Of a stretch of 64,000 nucleotides of DNA, positions 49,449 through 60,942 are shown piece after piece. Under the pieces are notes generated by a model. It was not told where the DNA came from. It ran no database searches and saw only the letters and a list, made by a program, of their open reading frames with translations. This stretch comes from Pseudomonas chlororaphis subsp. chlororaphis (GTDB lineage Bacteria > Pseudomonadota > Gammaproteobacteria > Pseudomonadales > Pseudomonadaceae). A program made the position numbers and the translations under genes. The stretch spans positions 620,001-684,000 of the forward strand of contig NZ_CP027712.1 of the NCBI RefSeq assembly GCF_003945765.1, read 5' to 3'. The first letter of the stretch is position 1, and the number at the start of each line of letters is the position of its first letter.

Positions 49449-50939
49449 ATGGTTGCCGCATTGCTTGATCGTCTTGGTGTGAACCCGGCCCTGTATCAAT
49501 CGGGCAAGCAGCCCGTGCATTCGCCGATCGACGGCAGCCGCATCGCTTCGGTGAACTGGCAGGGCGCAGCTGAGGTGGAGCAGCAGGTCAGTCGCGCGGA
49601 GCATGCGTTCGAGTTGTGGCGCAAGGTGCCGGCGCCGCGGCGTGGCGAGCTGGTGCGCCAGTTCGGCGAAGTGCTGCGCGAATACAAGGCCGACCTCGGT
49701 GAGCTGGTGTCCTGGGAAGCCGGCAAGATCACCCAGGAAGGCCTGGGCGAAGTGCAGGAAATGATCGACATCTGCGACTTCGCGGTCGGCCTGTCACGCC
49801 AGCTGTACGGGCTGACCATCGCCTCCGAGCGCCCGGGCCACCACATGCGCGAAACCTGGCACCCGCTGGGCATCGTCGGGGTGATCAGCGCGTTCAACTT
49901 CCCGGTCGCGGTCTGGGCCTGGAACACCACCCTGGCGCTGGTCTGCGGCAACCCGGTGATCTGGAAACCCTCGGAAAAGACCCCGTTGACCGCCCTGGCC
50001 TGCCAGGCGCTGTTCGAGCGCGTGCTGAAGAACTTCAGCGATGCCCCCGAGTACTTGAGCCAGGTGATCATCGGCGGGCGCGACGCCGGCGAAGCGCTGG
50101 TGGACGACCCGCGCGTGGCCCTGATCAGCGCCACCGGCAGCACCCGCATGGGCCGCGAAGTGGCCCCGAAAGTCGCCGCGCGTTTCGCCCGCAGCATCCT
50201 CGAGCTGGGCGGCAACAACGCGATGATCCTGGGGCCGAGCGCCGATCTGGACATGGCCGTGCGCGCCATCCTGTTCAGCGCCGTCGGTACCGCTGGCCAG
50301 CGCTGCACGACGTTGCGCCGGCTGATTGCCCATGAATCGGTGAAGGATGAAATCGTCACCCGCCTCAAGGCCGCCTATTCCAAGGTGCGCATCGGCCATC
50401 CGCTACAAGGCAACCTGGTCGGTCCGCTGATCGACAAGCACAGCTTTGACAACATGCAGGATGCGCTGGAGCAGGCCCTGAGCGAGGGAGGCCGGGTGTT
50501 CGGCGGCAAGCGCCAGCTGGAAGACCAGTTCCCCAACGCCTATTACGTGTCGCCGGCGATTGTCGAAATGCCGGAGCAGAGCGACGTGGTGTGCAGCGAG
50601 ACCTTCGCACCGATTCTCTACGTGGTGGGCTACAGCGATTTCACCGAAGCGCTGCGCCTGAACAACGCCGTGCCGCAAGGCCTGTCGTCCTGCATCTTCA
50701 CCACTGATGTGCGTGAGGCCGAGCAGTTCATGTCGGCGGTGGGCAGCGACTGCGGCATCGCCAACGTCAACATCGGCCCGAGCGGAGCGGAGATCGGCGG
50801 CGCCTTCGGTGGCGAGAAAGAAACCGGCGGCGGCCGCGAATCCGGCTCCGATGCCTGGCGCGCCTATATGCGCCGGCAGACCAACACCGTGAACTACTCA
50901 CTGGAGTTGCCATTGGCGCAGGGTATTACCTTCGACTGA
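49449..50939 (+). CDS. amaB: Piperideine-6-carboxylate (aminoadipate semialdehyde) dehydrogenase
   Basis: This 496-residue NAD+-dependent aldehyde dehydrogenase fits the ALDH7 class that oxidises L-2-aminoadipate semialdehyde in lysine/pipecolate catabolism. The catalytic Cys286 lies in GTAGQRCTTLRRL, and the general base Glu lies in LELGGNNAMIL. The GATSTRMG-like segment SATGSTRMGREV binds NAD. It starts after AAGGAG, and amaA follows on the same strand after a class B repeat. Confidence 0.9.
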   Translation: MVAALLDRLGVNPALYQSGKQPVHSPIDGSRIASVNWQGAAEVEQQVSRAEHAFELWRKVPAPRRGELVRQFGEVLREYKADLGELVSWEAGKITQEGLGEVQEMIDICDFAVGLSRQLYGLTIASERPGHHMRETWHPLGIVGVISAFNFPVAVWAWNTTLALVCGNPVIWKPSEKTPLTALACQALFERVLKNFSDAPEYLSQVIIGGRDAGEALVDDPRVALISATGSTRMGREVAPKVAARFARSILELGGNNAMILGPSADLDMAVRAILFSAVGTAGQRCTTLRRLIAHESVKDEIVTRLKAAYSKVRIGHPLQGNLVGPLIDKHSFDNMQDALEQALSEGGRVFGGKRQLEDQFPNAYYVSPAIVEMPEQSDVVCSETFAPILYVVGYSDFTEALRLNNAVPQGLSSCIFTTDVREAEQFMSAVGSDCGIANVNIGPSGAEIGGAFGGEKETGGGRESGSDAWRAYMRRQTNTVNYSLELPLAQGITFD

Positions 50940-50970
50940 TCGACCCCGATCGCGCCCGCCTGCCGGGCGC

Positions 50971-51099
50971 TGTAGCCGCTGCCGAAGGCTGCGATAAGCT
51001 CCGAAGGAGCTTGGTTCCCGATCTCCTGTCGGGCCTATGGCGGTCTTCAGGTCGCCGCGACCGTGCCGGTCGATCGCAGCCTGCGGCAGCGGCTACCGG
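50971..51099. repeat. Class B palindromic element, copy 4
   Basis: TGTAGCCGCTGCCGAAGGCTGCGAT at the left and ATCGCAGCCTGCGGCAGCGGCTAC at the right form the palindrome. It separates amaB and amaA. Confidence 0.8.
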
Positions 51100-51146
51100 G
51101 AGGTGCTGGTTCATGGTCTGTGGTTCGTTGATTTCGGAGTCTGGCA

Positions 51147-52430
51147 ATGCCGTTACGCGAAGAATGCCTGTGGGAAAAACTGACGCCGCAAAGGCCTGAC
51201 AATGCCGCGCTCAAGGGCGAGGTCACGGTGGATGTCTGCGTGATCGGTGCGGGTTTTACCGGCCTGTCGGCCGCCGTGCACCTGCTGGAGCAGGGCAAAA
51301 GGGTTTGTGTACTGGAAGCCCACCGCACCGGTCACGGCGGTTCGGGACGCAACGTGGGGCTGGTGAACGCCGGGATGTGGATCCCGCCGGACGAGATCGA
51401 GGCCGGTTTCGGCGAGGCGGTCGGCAGCCAGCTCAACCGCATGCTGGGGGCGGCGCCGGCCCTGGTGTTCAGCCTGATCGACAAATACCGCATCGATTGC
51501 CAATTGCGCCGCGAGGGCACCCTGCACATGGCGCACAACGCCCGGGGCGAAGCCGACCTGCGCAGCCGGGAAGCCCAGTGGAAACGTCGGGGCGCGCCGG
51601 TCGAGCTGTTGACCGGCACGGCCTGTGAAACCGCCACCGGCACCAGGAAGATCGCCGCGGCCTTGCTCGATCGCCGGGCCGGCACGGTCAATCCGATGGC
51701 CTATGTCAGTGGCCTGGCCAAGGCCGCGGTCGACCTGGGTGGCCAGCTGTTCGACCATTCGCCGGTGACCCGTCTCGAACGCCAGGGCCAGCGCTGGTCG
51801 GTGCAGACTGCCCAGGGCTCGGTGCTGGCCGAGCAGGTGGTGATTGCCTCCAATGCTTACACCGAGGGCGACTGGACCGAATTGCGGCGTAATTTTTTCC
51901 CCGGTTACTACTATCAGGTTGCCTCCAGGCCGCTGGCCGAGGAAGCCGCGCAGCGGATCCTGCCGGGTGGCCAGGGTTCCTGGGATACCCGCCAGGTGCT
52001 CAGCAGCATTCGCCGGGACGCCGACGGCCGCCTGTTGCTGGGCAGCCTGGGCAATGGCAACCAGAAGCCGGCCTGGTTCCTCAAGGCCTGGGCCGACCGG
52101 GTACAGCAGCACTATTTCCCCTACCTGAAAACGGTGGAATGGGAGTGCACCTGGACCGGTTGCATCGCCTTTACCCCCGATCACCTGATGCGCCTGTTCG
52201 AGCCGGCGCCCGGTCTGGTGGCGGTCACCGGCTACAACGGCCGGGGTGTGACCACCGGCACCGTGGTCGGCAAGGCGTTCGCCGATTACCTGTGTAACGG
52301 AAATCCTCAGGCCTTGCCGATTCCCTTCGCTCCCATGCAGCCCCTGGCGGGCGTGGGCTTGCGCAGTTGCCTATACGAGGCCGGGTTCTCCCTGTATCAC
52401 GCGGGCCAGTGCCTGCGCATCGTTATCTGA
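51147..52430 (+). CDS. amaA: FAD-dependent L-pipecolate oxidase
   Basis: This 427-residue DAO-family flavoenzyme has the ADP-binding motif VCVIGAGFTGLSAAVHLLE (about 31-49), GGSGRNVGLVNAGMW, and near the C-terminus the family motif VTGYNGRGVTTGTVVGKA. It oxidises L-pipecolate to piperideine-6-carboxylate, the substrate of AmaB. Gene pairing with amaB and the LysR gene supports the call; FAD oxidoreductases of this family are otherwise hard to assign. Confidence 0.85.
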   Translation: MPLREECLWEKLTPQRPDNAALKGEVTVDVCVIGAGFTGLSAAVHLLEQGKRVCVLEAHRTGHGGSGRNVGLVNAGMWIPPDEIEAGFGEAVGSQLNRMLGAAPALVFSLIDKYRIDCQLRREGTLHMAHNARGEADLRSREAQWKRRGAPVELLTGTACETATGTRKIAAALLDRRAGTVNPMAYVSGLAKAAVDLGGQLFDHSPVTRLERQGQRWSVQTAQGSVLAEQVVIASNAYTEGDWTELRRNFFPGYYYQVASRPLAEEAAQRILPGGQGSWDTRQVLSSIRRDADGRLLLGSLGNGNQKPAWFLKAWADRVQQHYFPYLKTVEWECTWTGCIAFTPDHLMRLFEPAPGLVAVTGYNGRGVTTGTVVGKAFADYLCNGNPQALPIPFAPMQPLAGVGLRSCLYEAGFSLYHAGQCLRIVI

Positions 52431-52506
52431 CAGAGGAAATATGTTGCCGGGTGCGGCGCTTTTCGGCGCAGCGACTAGCCTGTAGTGGTGCGGGGCGTAG
52501 CAGTCC

Positions 52507-52523
52507 TGCACCAGTAGTGTGCA
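52507..52523 (+). promoter_or_regulatory. NtrC-like upstream activator site
   Basis: TGCACCAGTAGTGTGCA is a near-palindrome. It matches the NtrC consensus GCACYANNNTGGTGC with two mismatches. It lies about 215 bp upstream of the sigma-54 promoter at 52722, where an enhancer is expected. A further TGGTGC half-site is at about 52486. Confidence 0.5.
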
Positions 52524-52721
52524 GTTCGGTTACGCAGGCTGTTACAGGCTGGTTGCACGTTGATTTGCGCCGCGGTTGCAATGATGGCGCAGGCGGGTTG
52601 CGCCTGATGTTTTGTAGGGTTTTACCTTCCGCGGTTTAGACGGTTGCACGCCCAATAAAAAAGGGCTCGAAACAGTCGAAATAACAATAAAAGAGCGACT
52701 TTTTTCAGAATAAAAAACCAA

Positions 52722-52737
52722 TGGCACGGCCCTTGCT
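52722..52737 (+). promoter_or_regulatory. Sigma-54 promoter of the liv operon
   Basis: TGGCACGGCCCTTGCT matches the consensus TGGCACG-N4-TTGCW at every fixed position, with GG and GC in correct spacing. It lies about 56 bp before the livK start. Confidence 0.85.
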
Positions 52738-52792
52738 CTGAGCATTCGGTGAAGTCGCAGTGCCAACTAAAAAAACCTTGGAGCACCACCTC

Positions 52793-53929
52793 ATGTCCCA
52801 GACGTTTTACAAGAAAGGCTTTCTGGCCCTCGCAGTGGCAGCTGCGTTGGGTGTTTCTGCGTTTGCTCAGGCCGACCTCAAGATCGGCGTAGCGGGTCCC
52901 ATGACAGGCGCCAACGCGGCATTTGGCGAGCAGTACATGAAGGGTGCACAGGCAGCGGCTGACGAAATCAACGCCAAGGGCGGCGTCAACGGCGAGAAGA
53001 TCGTCCTGGTCAAGGGCGACGACGCCTGCGAACCGAAACAGGCTGTGGCCGTAGCCAACCGCCTGGTCGACCAGGACAAGGTGATCGGCGTGGTCGGGCA
53101 CTTCTGCTCCTCCAACACCATCCCCGCTTCCGAGGTGTACGACGAAGCTGGCGTGATCGCCATCACCCCGGGCTCCACCAACCCGCAGGTCACCGAACGT
53201 GGCCTCTCCGCCATGTTCCGCATGTGCGGGCGTGACGACCAGCAGGGCATCGTCGCCGGCGACTACATCGTCGACGTGCTCAAGGGCAAGAAAGTCGTGG
53301 TCCTGCACGACAAGGACACCTACGGCCAGGGCCTGGCGGACGCCACCAAGGCACAGCTGAGCAAGCGCGGCGTGACGCCGGTGCTGTACGAAGGCCTGAC
53401 CCGTGGCGAAAAAGACTTCAGCGCCGTGGTCACCAAGATCCGCGCCGCCGGTGCCGATGTCGTCTACTTCGGCGGCCTGCACCCGGAAGCCGGCCCGCTG
53501 GTCCGCCAGCTGCGTGAACAGGGCCTGAAAGACGTCAAGTTCATGTCCGACGACGGTATCGTCACCGACGAACTGGTGACCACCGCTGGCGGCCCGCAGT
53601 ACGTCGACGGTGTGTACATGACCTTCGGCGCCGACCCACGCCTGCTGCCGGACAGCAAGACCGTGGTTGACGCTTTCCGCAAGGCCGGCACCGAGCCAGA
53701 AGGCTACACACTGTATGCCTACGCGTCGGTCCAGGCCCTGGCTGCCGGCTTCAACGGCGCCAAATCCAACAAGGGCGAAGACGCCGCCAAGTGGCTCAAG
53801 GCCAACCCGGTGAAAACCGTGATGGGCGAGAAGACCTGGGACGCCAAGGGCGACCTGAAAGTCTCCGACTACGTGGTTTACCAGTGGGACAAGGACGGCA
53901 AATACCACCAGCTGGAAAAACAGAAGTGA
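52793..53929 (+). CDS. livK: Branched-chain amino acid ABC transporter substrate-binding protein
   Basis: This 378-residue periplasmic protein has a signal peptide ending VSAFAQA|DLKIG (about residue 26) and a type I periplasmic-binding fold. The start of the mature part KIGVAGPMTGANAAFGEQ, GDDACEPKQAVAVAN, HFCSSNTIPAS and ITPGSTNPQVTERG are LIV-binding protein hallmarks, with ligand-binding Ser/Thr in the last two. GGAG lies about 9 nt before the ATG at 52793. The substrate is probably Leu/Ile/Val or related amino acids. Confidence 0.93.
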   Translation: MSQTFYKKGFLALAVAAALGVSAFAQADLKIGVAGPMTGANAAFGEQYMKGAQAAADEINAKGGVNGEKIVLVKGDDACEPKQAVAVANRLVDQDKVIGVVGHFCSSNTIPASEVYDEAGVIAITPGSTNPQVTERGLSAMFRMCGRDDQQGIVAGDYIVDVLKGKKVVVLHDKDTYGQGLADATKAQLSKRGVTPVLYEGLTRGEKDFSAVVTKIRAAGADVVYFGGLHPEAGPLVRQLREQGLKDVKFMSDDGIVTDELVTTAGGPQYVDGVYMTFGADPRLLPDSKTVVDAFRKAGTEPEGYTLYAYASVQALAAGFNGAKSNKGEDAAKWLKANPVKTVMGEKTWDAKGDLKVSDYVVYQWDKDGKYHQLEKQK

Positions 53930-53942
53930 CATGAGCGTCTGG

Positions 53943-53981
53943 GCAGGCCGGCCCATCCTCCAGGGGAGGGCGAAGGCCTGC
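53943..53981 (+). other. Intercistronic hairpin between livK and livH
   Basis: GCAGGCC and GGCCTGC bracket an inner CCTCC/GGAGG stem. No T-run follows, and 179 bp separate the genes. It may stabilise the livK mRNA or partly stop transcription so that the binding protein is made in excess. Confidence 0.6.
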
Positions 53982-54108
53982 CGCATGCGTGTCCGTGCAG
54001 TACCTGTCTTTTCTCGTAGAGCTGCACAACTGTCGTGTTGCGCGGGTGGTTGAACCCCAGGCCGTCGTATCCGCTGTGTGCAGTCTCTCAAATGCGTGAG
54101 ATTGCGTT

Positions 54109-55023
54109 ATGGATGGTATTTTCCTGCAGCAACTGATCAATGGACTGACCCTCGGGTCTGTCTATGGTCTGATCGCCATCGGCTACACAATGGTCTATGG
54201 CATCATTGGCATGATCAACTTCGCCCACGGCGAGGTTTACATGATTTCCGCTTACCTCGCGGCAATCAGTCTGGCTCTGCTGGCCTACTTCGGCATCGAA
54301 TCCTTCCCGCTACTCATTCTCGGAACCCTGGTCTTCACCGTCGTCGTGACGGGGATCTATGGCTGGGTCATCGAGCGCGTCGCCTACAAACCCCTGCGTA
54401 ACTCCACCCGCCTGGCGCCGCTGATCAGTGCCATCGGGATCTCGCTGATCCTGCAGAACTACGCGCAGATCAGCCAGGGCGCCAAGCAACAAGGTGTACC
54501 GACGCTGCTGGCCGGCGCCTGGAAGGTCGATATCGGCACCGGTTTCGTCCAGCTCACCTACACCAAGATCTTCATCCTGGTGGCGGCATTCGCCGGCATG
54601 GCGTTGCTCACCTACATCATCAAGTACACCAAGCTCGGCCGCATGTGCCGTGCCACCCAGCAAGACCGCAAGATGGCCTCGATCCTCGGGATCAACACCG
54701 ATCGGGTGATTTCCTACGTGTTCATCATCGGCGCCGCCATGGCTGCGCTGGCGGGCGTACTGATCACCATGAACTACGGCACGTTCGACTTCTATGCCGG
54801 CTTCGTCATCGGCATCAAGGCGTTCACCGCGGCGGTACTCGGCGGTATCGGTTCGCTGCCGGGCGCGATGCTCGGCGGGATCATCCTCGGGATCTCCGAG
54901 TCGCTGTTCTCCGGTCTGATCAACTCCGACTACAAAGACGTGTTCAGTTTCTCGCTGCTGGTGCTGATTCTGATCTTCCGTCCCCAAGGCCTGCTGGGTC
55001 GCCCACTCGTGGCGAAGGTATAA
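54109..55023 (+). CDS. livH: Branched-chain amino acid ABC transporter permease LivH
   Basis: This 304-residue inner-membrane permease has about eight transmembrane segments. Family motifs include the N-terminal QQLINGLTLGSVYGLIAIGY, FAHGEVYM, the RATQQDRKMASILGIN-like coupling loop (CRATQQDRKMASILGIN) and AFTAAVLGGIGSLPGAMLGG near the C-terminus. It pairs with LivM. livM starts 2 nt after its stop. Confidence 0.96.
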   Translation: MDGIFLQQLINGLTLGSVYGLIAIGYTMVYGIIGMINFAHGEVYMISAYLAAISLALLAYFGIESFPLLILGTLVFTVVVTGIYGWVIERVAYKPLRNSTRLAPLISAIGISLILQNYAQISQGAKQQGVPTLLAGAWKVDIGTGFVQLTYTKIFILVAAFAGMALLTYIIKYTKLGRMCRATQQDRKMASILGINTDRVISYVFIIGAAMAALAGVLITMNYGTFDFYAGFVIGIKAFTAAVLGGIGSLPGAMLGGIILGISESLFSGLINSDYKDVFSFSLLVLILIFRPQGLLGRPLVAKV

Positions 55024-55025
55024 GT

Positions 55026-56317
<1,292 letters not shown>

Positions 56318-56321
<4 letters not shown>

Positions 56322-57189
56322 GCGATGAAGTGATCCTGAAGGTCGAGAACCTGATGATGCACTTCGGTGGCATCAAGGCCCTGAGCGACGTCAGCCTGGA
56401 GGTCAAGCGCAACTCCATCTTCGCCCTGATCGGCCCCAACGGCGCCGGCAAGACCACGGTGTTCAACTGCCTGACCGGTTTCTACAAGGCCACGGGCGGG
56501 CATATCGCCCTCAATACCCGGGGTACGCCGACCAATGTCATCAAGCTGCTGGGCGAGCCGTTTCGTGCGACCGACTTCGTGTCGCCCAAGCGCTTTGCCA
56601 GCCGGCTGTTCTACAAGATGTTCGGCGGTACCCACCTGGTGAACCGGGCGGGCCTGGCGCGGACCTTCCAGAACATTCGCCTGTTCAGGGAAATGTCGGT
56701 GCTGGAGAACCTGCTGGTGGCCCAGCACATGTGGGTCAACCGCAACCTGCTGTCCGGCATCCTCAATACCAAGGGTTACCAGAAGGCTGAAAGCGACGCC
56801 CTGGACCACGCCTTCTACTGGCTGGAGGTGGTGGACCTGGTGGACTGCGCCAACCGCCTGGCCGGCGAGTTGTCCTACGGCCAGCAACGCCGCCTGGAAA
56901 TCGCCCGCGCCATGTGCACCCGGCCGCAGATCATCTGCCTCGACGAACCGGCCGCCGGCCTCAACCCCCAGGAAACCGAAGCGCTCAGCGCGATGATCCG
57001 GCTGCTGCGCGACGAGCACGACCTGACCGTGGTGCTGATCGAACATGACATGGGCATGGTGATGAGTATTTCCGACCATATCGTGGTGCTCGACCACGGC
57101 AACGTGATCGCCGAGGGCGGGCCCGAAGCGATCCGCAACGACCCGAAAGTGATTGCCGCCTACCTGGGTGCGGACGAAGAGGAACTGGT

Positions 57190-57193
<4 letters not shown>
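56318..57193 (+). CDS. livG: Branched-chain amino acid ABC transporter ATPase LivG
   Basis: This 291-residue ATPase has Walker A in LIGPNGAGKTTVFNC, signature LSYGQQRRLEIARAM, Walker B ICLDEPAAGLNP and the LivG/BraF insertion between Walker A and signature (about 65-165). It powers uptake with LivF. It starts in the ATGA overlap with livM. Confidence 0.97.
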
Positions 57194-57909
<716 letters not shown>

Positions 57910-57931
57910 GCCTGAGTGCCGTGGATAAGAC

Positions 57932-57967
57932 ATGCCCCGCCGGTTCGCGCCGCCGGGGCATTTTTTA
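57932..57967 (+). terminator. Terminator after livF
   Basis: ATGCCCCG and CGGGGCAT bracket a GC-rich loop, then TTTTTT. The T-run overlaps a perfect DnaA-box sequence at 57965-57973. Confidence 0.88.
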
Positions 57968-57984
57968 TCCACATCCCGATGGTG

Positions 57985-58062
57985 CCTCGCTCCCGTAGGA
58001 GCAGCCGGTCGATGCTCGATTGCTTGCGATCAGCTCATCGCGGGCAAGCCTCGCTCCTACAG
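57985..58062. repeat. REP element pair, class A
   Basis: CTCGCTCCCGTAGGAGC... at the left and ATCGCGGGCAAGCCTCGCTC with CTACAGG at the right. It is less symmetrical than the copies at 48284 and 60862. Confidence 0.6.
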
Positions 58063-58671
58063 GAGCAAGCGGCGGTGGATGACCTTGTCCACAGCAGAAA
58101 ACGTAAATTGTGGAAAACATTCTGCGCAAGCTGGCAAAGCGCGGCATAAAGACGCTGCAAATAGTTGTTTTGCCACGGTTTTGACTTGTCCCCGTTTGCT
58201 GTGGAACTGGCTGTGGGTAACGTGGGAGTAGCTGGCTGGACGCCTTGAATGGCGTGGCCTGCAGGCTGGTGGTCGTTTTTTGATCAGGCGTTTTTGCCTG
58301 ACCATTAGCGGCCGTTGTCAACCTTTTTATTGTCGCAGGCAAAGGGCGAAAATACCCTGGACAAGCCTGTGGGTAAGTCTGTGACTAAACTCTGGAAAGA
58401 CTCGCCGAGGCAGCGTCGTTACTGGCTTGAAGCCATCCCTTGCCTGACCGTTCGGTCGCCTGTATCGGCCGGGGCTGCATGGAGGCCATGCCCAGGTCAA
58501 GCAAAAAACTTTCTAAAACCGCCTGCAGCCCCTGTGGATAGCGGCTTGCGGACTTTTGCACTTGCCCCCAAAGACTGTGGAGCGTCCTGTGGATAAGGTG
58601 CGTGCATGTGGCTGCGGGCCACGATTTGCCTGGCTTGGCGGTGGTTGGTTGTTTTTTGTACAGTTGCGTCT

Positions 58672-59675
<1,004 letters not shown>

Positions 59676-59685
59676 ATGCTCCGCC

Positions 59686-59800
59686 TGTAGCCGCTGCCGT
59701 AGGCTGCGATGGTCCGGGCCACGTTGGCCGCAGGACCTTCAGCGATCTTGAGTCCTGCGACCGGTTCCCGGTCGATCGCAGCCCGCGGCAGCGGCTACAC
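59686..59800. repeat. Class B palindromic element, copy 6
   Basis: TGTAGCCGCTGCCGTAGGCTGCGAT at the left and ATCGCAGCCCGCGGCAGCGGCTACA at the right form the palindrome. It directly follows the SDR stop. Confidence 0.8.
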
Positions 59801-59931
59801 TCCGCGTGCCGATGCGTTTGGCAACACAGCCGTTCAGGCCTGAATCAGCCCGCACAAGGTAGACTCCCGCTCCGCAACCCACCGCAGCCTTGCATCAAGG
59901 CCGCGAATTCAAAGGTTCTCGAGGAGGAAAT

Positions 59932-60837
59932 GTGAGTAACCGAGGTGAGCAGGTACTGCTCAAACAATCGACCATCCTGATGTTCGCCGTGGCGATCGCC
60001 GCTATCGTCACGGGTTTTTTTTCCGGTTCCCAATCGATTCTGTTCGATGGTTTTTTTTCGCTGATCGCGACCGTCATCAAGGTCCTGATGCTGATCACCG
60101 CCAAGCTGATCGCCAAGGAAAGTAACCAGCGCTTTCAGTTCGGCTTCTGGCACCTGGAACCGATGGTGCTGCTGATCGAAGGCAGCTTTTTGTTGCTGAT
60201 TGCGATCTACGCCTTTCTCAGCGGTATGTTCGGCATCATCAACGGTGGCCGCGAGATCGAACTGGGCCTGGTGATCCCTTTTGCGATGGTGCTTAGCGTC
60301 GTCTGCTTCGCCTATTTCTTCTACGTCCGTTATCGCAATCGCACGTTGAAATCCTCGTTGATCCAGTTCGACAACGTCAGCTGGCTGGTGGACGCGATGC
60401 TCTCGGTCGGCTTGCTGGTGAGCTTTCTCATCGCGTTGCTGCTCAAGACCCAGGGTTATGGCCAGTGGGCCGCTTACGTCGACCCGTCAATCCTGATCCT
60501 GCTGGCCCTGAGCATGCTCGCGCCGGCCTTCAATATTCTCAAGCCAGCGTTACGCGATGTACTGGGAATTGTCCCGGACCAACTGGATGACAAGGTTCGC
60601 CAAGTGATGGACGAGGCGAAAGTCGAGCACGGCTTTGCCGACTACGTCTCGTATGTGCAGAAGCACGGACGGGCGCGGTTCATCGAGATTCACATCGTGC
60701 TGCCGCAGGACTATCCATTGCAGGGCGTGGCGACGCTGGACAAGCTGCGCGAGGAGATATCCACACAGCTCGGCAAGGCGGATGCGGCGCGCTGGCTGAC
60801 CATCAGCTTTACCGGCGATCGCAAGTGGATTGCCTGA
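59932..60837 (+). CDS. CDF-like cation transporter with altered metal sites
   Basis: This 301-residue inner-membrane protein has about six transmembrane segments (residues 10-210) and a C-terminal cytoplasmic domain (about 215-300) of the CDF fold. In TM2 the usual DAxHxxxD-type site reads FDGFFSLIA, and in TM5 WLVDAMLSVG, so a single Asp remains in each and the expected His residues are absent. The metal specificity is therefore uncertain. The GTG at 59932 is preceded by GAGGAGGAAAT. Confidence 0.8.
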   Translation: MSNRGEQVLLKQSTILMFAVAIAAIVTGFFSGSQSILFDGFFSLIATVIKVLMLITAKLIAKESNQRFQFGFWHLEPMVLLIEGSFLLLIAIYAFLSGMFGIINGGREIELGLVIPFAMVLSVVCFAYFFYVRYRNRTLKSSLIQFDNVSWLVDAMLSVGLLVSFLIALLLKTQGYGQWAAYVDPSILILLALSMLAPAFNILKPALRDVLGIVPDQLDDKVRQVMDEAKVEHGFADYVSYVQKHGRARFIEIHIVLPQDYPLQGVATLDKLREEISTQLGKADAARWLTISFTGDRKWIA

Positions 60838-60861
60838 GGCCTTGCTGAGCGCAGGCGCGCA

Positions 60862-60929
60862 ATCGCGAGCAAGCTTCGCTCCTACACAGGCATGCCCGTT
60901 TTTCTGTAGGAGCGAAGCTTGCTCGCGAT
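60862..60929. repeat. Paired REP element (REPIN-like), class A
   Basis: ATCGCGAGCAAGCTTCGCTCCTACA and TGTAGGAGCGAAGCTTGCTCGCGAT are perfect inverted 25-mers about 18 bp apart. It lies between the convergent CDF and AGE genes. Confidence 0.9.
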
Positions 60930-60942
60930 AGCGATGTAAAGA

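Larger units (their letters stand above)
57920..58596. other. Cluster of DnaA-box-like 9-mers in a gene-free region
   Basis: The 1-kb gap between livF and the SDR gene contains no credible coding frame. TTATCCACA occurs perfectly at 57965-57973 and, inverted, at 58588-58596. One-mismatch versions lie at 57920 (CGTGGATAA), 58085 (TTGTCCACA), 58109 (TGTGGAAAA), 58212 and 58378 (TGTGGGTAA) and 58533 (TGTGGATAG). This is far more than expected by chance in 700 bp. It may titrate DnaA or take part in replication control; it is not the known oriC neighbourhood (no dnaA/rpmH here). Confidence 0.55.
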
